This document shows, piece after piece, positions 57,861 to 64,000 of a DNA stretch of 64,000 nucleotides. Under the pieces are notes generated by a model, which worked only from the letters and a program-made list of their open reading frames with translations, had not been told where the DNA came from and did no database searches. This DNA is from Capsicum annuum (taxonomy: Eukaryota > Streptophyta > Magnoliopsida > Solanales > Solanaceae), in NCBI RefSeq assembly GCF_002878395.1, contig NC_061122.1, positions 75,146,480-75,210,479 on the forward strand, in the 5' to 3' direction. Made by a program: the position numbers and the translations under genes. The stretch's first letter is position 1. Each line of letters starts with the position of its first letter.

Positions 57861-59005
57861 GGGTCTAACGCCACACCAAGTACTACCTATATTCAAAGTT
57901 TGTTCAGTTTTATATCCTCAAACTCTTTGGCCTTGCTTTCATCAAGGAATTTTGCACTTTACATCAACACTAGCTAACACTCTACTTTGTCTGAAACACC
58001 AAACTATATGAACCGATATACTAGATTTTTAACTCTATAACCAAGGGTCACCTTGACACCCTCAAATTGGCCAAACTTTCTATACTTACTGCTTTTTGGC
58101 TCAATGCACCTGCCACCATATTAGACTTACTCGAATGGTACTGAATGGGCATATCATAGTCTTTTAACAACTCCATTTATCTTCTTTATCTCAAATTTAA
58201 ATTCTCTTCATGATAAAATTCTGTAGACTATGATGATATATTAATACATCACACTTGACACCATTAAGATAGTGTCTTCAAATTTTGAGTGCAAAAGCCA
58301 CCGTTGCGAACTTTAGGCCGTGAGTCGGTTAGTACCTTTCATAAAGCTCTTTCTAACTCGAAGCGTAGGAAATGATATTTCCTATCCTCCATCAATACGA
58401 CACCCAAAGACAAAATTGAATTTTCACTAATGATATACCTTCAACTGACAATGAAAGAATAGAAATTGTAGTTGAAAGTGTTTTGAGCTTTTGGAAGCTC
58501 TTCTCACACTTATCCGACCAAATAAATGGCACCTCCTTCTGATTCGTTGCATATTGAGTGATAATAGATACAAAATTCTTAACAAACCCATGGTAATAAC
58601 TAACAAGACCCATGAAGCTGTTAACCTCTATCACCGATCTTGGTCGAACCTAATTCTTAACTACCTTAATCTTCTAGAAATACATCATTACCCCTTTTTT
58701 CTAAACCACATTCCCTAAGAAAGAAACCGAACACAACCAGAACTCACTTTTCAAGAACTTTGCATACAATTGCTTTCCTTTAAAATTCCCCAAATAATGT
58801 GTAGATGACCTTTATGTTCTTTCTTTCTCTTGAGTAAACCAAAATTGCATCAATAAACACTATAATAGAAGAATCCAAAAATTACTTGAATATATAGTTC
58901 ATCAAGATAATAAAGGTTGTCAGGGGATTGGTCAACCCATAAAAACTCATTTAGAACTCATAATGCCCATATCGAGTCCTAAAGGGTGTCTTGGGTATAT
59001 CCTCA
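57861..59005 (-). pseudogene. RT (3' half) and RNase H of the second family-2 element
   Basis: Leftward from 59,005: 'IPKTPFRTRYGHYEF*MSFYGLTNPLTTFI', then 'FLDSSIIVFIDAILVYSREKE', in which the catalytic FIDD reads FIDA. 'GKQLYAKFLKSEFWLCSVSFLGNVV' follows, and 58,392-58,634 open with 'VNSFMGLVSYYHGFVKNFVSI' and 'VPFIWSDKCEKSFQKLKTL'. RNase H at 57,900-58,390 is strongly decayed. The N-terminal half of RT, the protease and gag are not present beyond 59,005, where a CACTA-like end begins. Confidence 0.75.
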
Positions 59006-59440
59006 CACTATAATATTGCATGCTTTTACCCACCCTTTTAAAGTGAGGAAAATGTAGTAATAAGTGTGTCCTTTGATCAAAGGCTATGTTTTTGACCTTT
59101 ACACCACACATTTTCATGGGTGAGCTAAAGAGGTGTAACCTTTAACTTTAGGCTACTCTATTTAAGTGTGGCCAAAGCAGCTACTCTTAAAAAGCATGGA
59201 CGATGAGTTACAAAGGCCACATATTATAGCATCTCATTGGCAATAGTTTTAGTTGATAATTCTACACTTGAAAATCACGACCATTGCTGTGTTATTGGCC
59301 ATGCTTTAAAAGTGAAGCCATTTAGACCTCTTATACAAAAACCCCTATAAAGTGTAACTTTTTCTTTTATACACGCACACAATTCAGATTCCTATTGTGA
59401 CACATTTGAAGTGTAGGAACATTGTCTAGAATTTTATAGA
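59006..59440 (+). mobile_element. CACTA-like transposon end with subterminal repeats
   Basis: CACTATAATATTGCATGC opens exactly where the RT text of the gypsy element stops. The next 350 bp repeat short words in both orientations: CCTTTTAAAGTGAGG (about 59,034), AAGTGTGGCCAAAGC (59,164), GGCCATGCTTTAAAAGTG (59,297), GGCCACATATTATAG. Both the CACTA terminus and dense subterminal repeats characterise En/Spm elements. The other terminus (…TAGTG) and a 3-bp target duplication were not located, so extent and autonomy are unknown. Confidence 0.45.
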
Positions 59441-61101
59441 CAGATATTCTAATTTAAAAATAATGATTTTTTTTGCATCTAATCACTATATATACATTAT
59501 ACACACATATACACTTACATATATATACATAAATGATCTCAAACACCAAAGTAGCTAAAAATATTCAAATGTTAAATCTTTTGCAATAAACTTCAGAAAT
59601 AACAATGTATTCAAAATGTAATTACACCTTCTTAGAATGTAATATCGACAAGATCTATACTAAATATAAATTCCATTACCCAAAGTAAAAAGCATTCAAG
59701 GTCCTATCAACATAGTTATATTTATCATTCACTTCAATCGGTCGAGTTCACTTGTGTCCAACATTCAAATTCAATCAATGACATTTGCCTATGCAGTCAC
59801 ACCTACAATTAGTATGAGCACTATTAAAAACCAAAAAAGTGCAATCCAATAGCATTACATTTTTGAAACTGTTAAGATGCTACAAGCCTAGATTGTTCTC
59901 ATCTTACAGAACCATGTTGATTTGTCTGTGGTGCAATTGCTACAAATTTAGGAAAATAAAAGCACAATGAAATAAATCATACAAGGGACATATCATTCAA
60001 TAAACAGGAAGTTGATTCCCACACATTCAGACAACCCATATGAATCATATTATCAATCTGCTAATTCTTTACCCCTTACTTGTATAATGTTGAAGCACCA
60101 GATGTTTATGGGATTCTTTGATAGTAACACTAAGAGTCTTAGAAGAGAATAACAAAACCTAACATCCTCGTATAGAAGAAAAGATTTAATATAATTCAAG
60201 GAATAGTATGTGTTTCAAGTTATGTACACAACTGAAATTCCTGGTTCCAATTTGGGAAGGAAAATAACCTCAACTGTGGCTCAAGGAGATAATTTCAATA
60301 GGATTTCCATTAAGAATGGGAAACAACTGATGGTACAATGATGGTAGAAAATAATGTAAATGCCAATTGTATTTATAAACATCAATTGAAATCAATGTAA
60401 TTATCAAAATAGGAGGTAGAATAATAAATTATTACATTTTACATTTTGCAGCATTCACAATTAGGATCAAGAATCAACACAATTATCTTTTGCACCACTC
60501 TTTCGATTATTACAAACTCAGGAAAAATTTAGAAGCACCGCTCAAAAAATGATAAATATATGAGCTTTCCTAGTGGAAAAAGGGGAATCAATAGATATCA
60601 ATATATAAAAAATATTCTCAACTTCTGGAAGGTATAGTAAGGTGCATACCGGAAGACCTATGACTTCTTTTCATTAGTTGTAGGATGCAAATGAATTCTT
60701 CTTTGAAATAAGGTACTTTGACCTTGATCGCCAAAATAGATACTCCATATCATCACTGACTATAGTTGATCCTGTAACCATGTATGAACAAGAAAAGATA
60801 ATGCTTAACCAATAAATTTAGGAAAAAATATGACTAGCAGATTGACAAATTTGGTAAACTATACTTGCACCAAATGAATAAGATTTTACTTGGATTAAAG
60901 ATAATCCTTCACTAGTAACCCTTTGTTCATCTACTTACTATTCATGGAAAATCTTATCTGGTTACATCATTACTAACTTCTATCGGTAGAGAAGCTGAAT
61001 CAAAATAAAAGTAGTTTTTACTAAACTGTCAAATATAAAGGAGCAAGAATTTGATTTGGACTTAAGATTTTGGTTATAAATAAATTTTCTAGTACCATAA
61101 T
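59441..61101. other. Unassigned; possibly the body of the CACTA-like element, then copia flank
   Basis: AT-rich without a transposase-like frame. It includes TATATATACATTATACACACATATACAC near 59,490. The last ~100 bp (about 60,990-61,101) reads, on the - strand, like the leader that follows a primer-binding site. Confidence 0.3.
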
Positions 61102-61240
61102 TGTGAGAAATAATGGAGAAATTATTATTATTGAATTGTGTATCTACAAAATTACATTGAGACCCTATTTATAGGCACAACATTACAATCCTTTACCAAG
61201 CAGGATTTATACTATTCCTATTCCTACTCTTATTCTAACA
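61102..61240 (-). mobile_element. Very short copia LTR (139 bp)
   Basis: On the - strand TGTTAGAATAAGAGTAGG...TTATTTCTCACA, with TG...CA ends, a PPT just outside the start (61,241-61,252) and a TATA box inside. An LTR this short is typical of a particular abundant Solanaceae copia type or of TRIM-like forms. On the far side, ATTATGGTACTAGAAA resembles a decayed primer-binding site. Confidence 0.6.
61163..61175 (-). promoter_or_regulatory. TATA box of the short copia LTR
   Basis: CCTATAAATAGGG on the - strand is a near-canonical plant TATA box with GC-rich shoulders, inside the LTR. Confidence 0.55.
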
Positions 61241-61252
61241 CACCCCCTCAAG
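61241..61252 (-). other. Polypurine tract of the copia relic
   Basis: On the - strand CTTGAGGGGGTG directly precedes the LTR start TGTTAGAATAAG. Confidence 0.75.
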
Positions 61253-61289
61253 CTTGTCAACAATACAAGTCATATGTACCTATCTTGTT

Positions 61290-61890
61290 ACAAATGTAAT
61301 TAATATGAGGACCGGTGATGGACTAGGTGAAGATATCTGCAAGTTTATTATTTGACATAACAAATTTTGTAATAATATCTCCTTAGAGTATCTTTTTTCT
61401 AACAAAGTGACAATCAATATCTATGAGCTTAGTCCTTTCATGAAATGCTGCATTTGACATGATATGAAGGGCCACTTGATTATCACACACAAGTTCCATC
61501 TTATTGATTTCTCTAAATTTTAGTTCTCTCAGCAACTGTTTGATCCAAACTAGCTCATAAGTTGCTATATCCATTGCTCGATATTCTGCCTTTCACACTA
61601 GATTGATCAACCATACTCTATTTCTTACTCTTCCAGAACATAAAATTACCTCCTACTAAAACATAATATCCAGATGTAGTATACCTACCTGAGAGTAATC
61701 TTTCCCAATCAACATCTATATATCTAATAATATGCTCATGGACTTGATCCTCAAAGAGTAGTCCTTTATCTAAATCTGACTTTATATATCGTAGTATAGT
61801 AACCACTGCATCCTAATGACTATCCCAAGAAAAATTCATAAATTGACTTACAATACTCGTAGGAAAAGATATATTAGTTTAGTCACTGTG
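61290..61890 (-). pseudogene. RNase H (C-terminal pol) of a copia element
   Basis: Leftward from about 61,860: 'SQFMNFSWDSH' region, then 61,618-61,806 open with 'VTILRYIKSDLDKGLLFEDQ', 'IIRYIDVDWERLLSGRYTTSG' and 'YYVLVGGNFMFWKSKK', and 61,383-61,574 open with 'ATYELVWIKQLLRELKF', 'MELVCDNQVALHIMSNAAF' and 'HERTKLIDIDCHFVRKKIL'. This is copia RNase H up to the element end ('MSNNKLADIFT'-like, about 61,310). Acidic sites D in 'YIDVDW' and D in 'CDNQ' are kept, while the Glu region between the two frames is lost. RT, integrase and gag are absent; homology stops near 61,990. Confidence 0.8.
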
Positions 61891-61990
61891 AGATAATTAA
61901 TTTTCTAACTACTCATCTATACCTTCCAGGATCATAGAGTGGCTCCCCTTGTCATGACAGAAGTTGAGCATTTAGATCCTGATATCACCC

Positions 61991-62970
61991 AAAGCTACAC
62001 CTAAAATTAAAGTTAAAGCATTCAATGACAAAAATAGTAACCCAACTCAGGTTGTGGTAGAACGCACAGGGAATACGTGAACTATCTCTCAAACTTGCTA
62101 AATTCAACGGGCAGTAAAGGAAAGTAAATGGGGGGATTTTAGCTTTAATATGTGAGAATTAATAAAATGTGGCATTCTTTAGTTGTAATCAATCAGATAT
62201 GAACACTAGGTCTGTGTTTCCCCTGGCTTCTAACCCCGTAGGTTTATCATTCTCAATTGAACCAACCTAATATCTTGCATGCAAAATCTTATAAGTTATG
62301 TATCACAAAATGTCTTATGGACTCATTGGTGAAATTCACTCTTTACCTTTTAAGTCTCAAAGTGTCGTTTTTCTAACCCTTATCCTAGATCCCAGATTAA
62401 TTATTACCTTTTGAGTCTCAAATTATTAGATGAAGATAACTATCTTAAGTAGATGAAAATGATTACATTATTTTGACAATTAACCCCAAATTACTATTTC
62501 GATCTTCTTTTCCTACTCTCTACCTCTCTTTTGAAACAAGTAGTAAATATAGGTGGGATCCTAACATTTGCAACCGCTAAGAAGCTTATTAAACTGGAGA
62601 TAATCACAATATATGTAGAATATTGGTTTGAGACAATAATTTACTTACCCTAATTTGTTAATCCACCAAGGTTCCCACAACCCTAGCTAAGGGCTTTAGC
62701 TATTTATTGTTGCAAGACAATCCATGGAATCTTATGAAGAAGACATAGAATTAATATTACAATAATAGATGAATAAAACCCATAGTCTCAAATGGAATAA
62801 TCAACAAAATTCAAGGACGAAGCAGTACCAAAATCAAAATCAAATATCAGAATCAAATATATGTTTTTAAGTAATATGAGTGCGTGAAATAACTAAAAAA
62901 ATAAAAGAATACTTATAGAATACATGGAAACCCTGGAGAACCAATCCAAAACAAAAAGAAAAATTAGAGT
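61991..62970. other. Unassigned repeat-like stretch
   Basis: No coding frame. Text such as GTGGTAGAACGCACAGGGAATACGTGAACTATC and the 'CTTTTAAGTCTCAAAGTG' / 'CTTTTGAGTCTCAAATT' pair (62,347 and 62,408) look like interspersed-repeat sequence, but I cannot name the family. Confidence 0.3.
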
Positions 62971-63265
62971 TAGTGGCCACCAGCTGGGCCACTTATAGGC
63001 CGTAGGTGACACCTACAGATCATAGGTGGTCCCATGTAGGTCCTAGTCCCCCCAAAACTCCTAAAAACTCTTTGAAATTTGATCTTCTGAGACATACTAC
63101 AACACATATGGACTATAGGCGGCACCTACGGTACCCTCTACAAGTAGCAGGTTCTTTTTTTTTTTAGCTTCTGAATCTCTGTATCTCAATCCTCCAACAC
63201 TTATTCTGGAACCTATGCCAAGTAAGTAGTACCTACAGGCCATAGGTGCCCACATAGGTGGTCCA
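62971..63265. repeat. CCTACGG / CATAGGTG inverted-word cluster, likely LTR motif zone
   Basis: At least eight GCCGTAGGTG, CACCTACAG, CATAGGTGG and CACCTACGG words alternate in both orientations over 295 bp. It resembles the short-palindrome zones of the gypsy LTRs here and probably belongs to a partial LTR of a further family. Confidence 0.5.
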
Positions 63266-63954
63266 TGTAACGACCCAAAATCACCTCTCGGGATGTCATA
63301 CGGTGCTTAGGGCTACAAGAGCCCCAAGCTAACCCTTTGAGCCTATTACTTCTCATAATAACTCATTCAAGAAGGAATACATAAAACAATAGCATTGTTA
63401 TATCAAACAAAAGGAAATACGAAGGTAATACTCAGTCCAAACGACCACAAAACTGGAAATCTTAACACAACCACAATCTGATAACTAGTCTGACAAAGCC
63501 TCTACTACTCCATGAACTAGAGAGCCGTTGGGACAGGTCCTCAACTGACTCAAACTAGACTGAAAGTAATAACATAACCACTCAAATATTGAAATATTTA
63601 AAGATAGGCCCTCGAACCATGAGGACTCACCACTGGAGAAATATAGACAAAGGTACTTGGGAATCATTGATGTGACTGGAATTGAGCACCTGAACCTACA
63701 TTATAAGATAATGTAGCACATAGACGTATATGTGGATAAACACTTGGGAATGTATAGAGTAAATGGGGGTGTATACATTTACATGAAACAATATCAATAC
63801 TCTTTAATCAAATCATGCATGCAAATAGGAATGACTCACATGGCTTGAATAAGTCCAAAATATAAAGCTCATAAATCATGTAGAATGAAGCATGTAACAC
63901 AAATCTCGTGAGTCATTATACTTTGGCTTTAAAATCTGAACTCTTCTCTTATTC
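63266..63954 (-). mobile_element. Gypsy LTR, family 5, 3' end part, running into the gap
   Basis: On the + strand TGTAACGACCCAAAATCACCTCTCGGGATGTCATACGGTGC is the reverse of the family-5 end seen at 56,600-56,641. TGTGCTACATTATCTTATAATGTAGG (- strand, about 63,694) also matches. The 60-codon frame at 63,485-63,667 is LTR read-through. The start of the LTR lies beyond the assembly gap. Confidence 0.75.
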
Positions 63955-64000
63955 NNNNNNNNNNNNNNNNNNNNNNNNNNNNNNNNNNNNNNNNNNNNNN
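63955..64000. other. Assembly gap (46 N)
   Basis: Bases are given as N to the window end, so the family-5 LTR cannot be followed. Confidence 1.

Overview
This is AT-rich plant nuclear DNA made almost entirely of old, nested transposable elements. The LTRs are about 2-2.7 kb and open with TGTAATGACCC-, TGAAACACCCC- or TGTAACACCCC-type sequence. The Ty3/gypsy pol relics end in a chromodomain, as in Tekay/Del-like chromoviruses, and there is Tork/Tnt1-like Ty1/copia. Together these point to a Solanaceae genome, perhaps pepper; the genus is an inference. I see no convincing intact host gene, rRNA, tRNA or CRISPR. Every pol gene is broken by stops, frameshifts or deletions, so nothing here looks autonomous.

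Layout. 1-8,600: MITE-like debris, then a block of satellite-like repeats (TGTTGCAACA-type palindromes, a ~124-bp array, a ~162-bp array and a ~180-220-bp unit) around the two ends of a Mutator-like transposase with no middle. One ~2.3-kb solo LTR (4,402-6,688) sits in it. 8,638-9,412: a fold-back element. 10,010-25,730 (+ strand): a family-4 LTR copy, a family-1 gypsy element (11,152-18,676) whose 3' LTR is fused to the pol of a family-3 element with its own 3' LTR (18,677-24,258), and a second family-4 copy. 25,731-39,773 (- strand): a family-2 gypsy element (LTR fragment, pol and gag at 25,731-29,789; PBS and 5' LTR at 37,443-39,773) that appears to be split by a second family-1 element (29,790-~37,390). 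39,774-43,761: unassigned. 43,762-48,500 (+): a fairly well preserved copia element with 5' LTR, PBS, gag, PR, IN, RT and RNase H. 48,692-50,686: a family-1 solo LTR. 50,780-51,530 (-): a gypsy gag relic. 51,592-59,005 (-): family-2 LTR plus pol, split at 54,179-56,641 by a family-5 solo LTR with a perfect 5-bp target duplication and cut at 59,006 by a CACTA-like end. 61,102-61,880 (-): a copia relic with a 139-bp LTR. 63,266-63,954: a family-5 LTR on the - strand running into a run of N.

The window is best read as a stratigraphic record. Nesting order, target duplications, diverged LTRs and many CAG-to-TAG stops show repeated insertion, recombination to solo LTRs, deletion and probable decay of methylated cytosines. 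The least explained parts are the repeat block at 0.4-8 kb, the differing short palindromic motifs in the promoter-proximal part of each LTR family, and the copia LTR that seems to carry both PPT and PBS.
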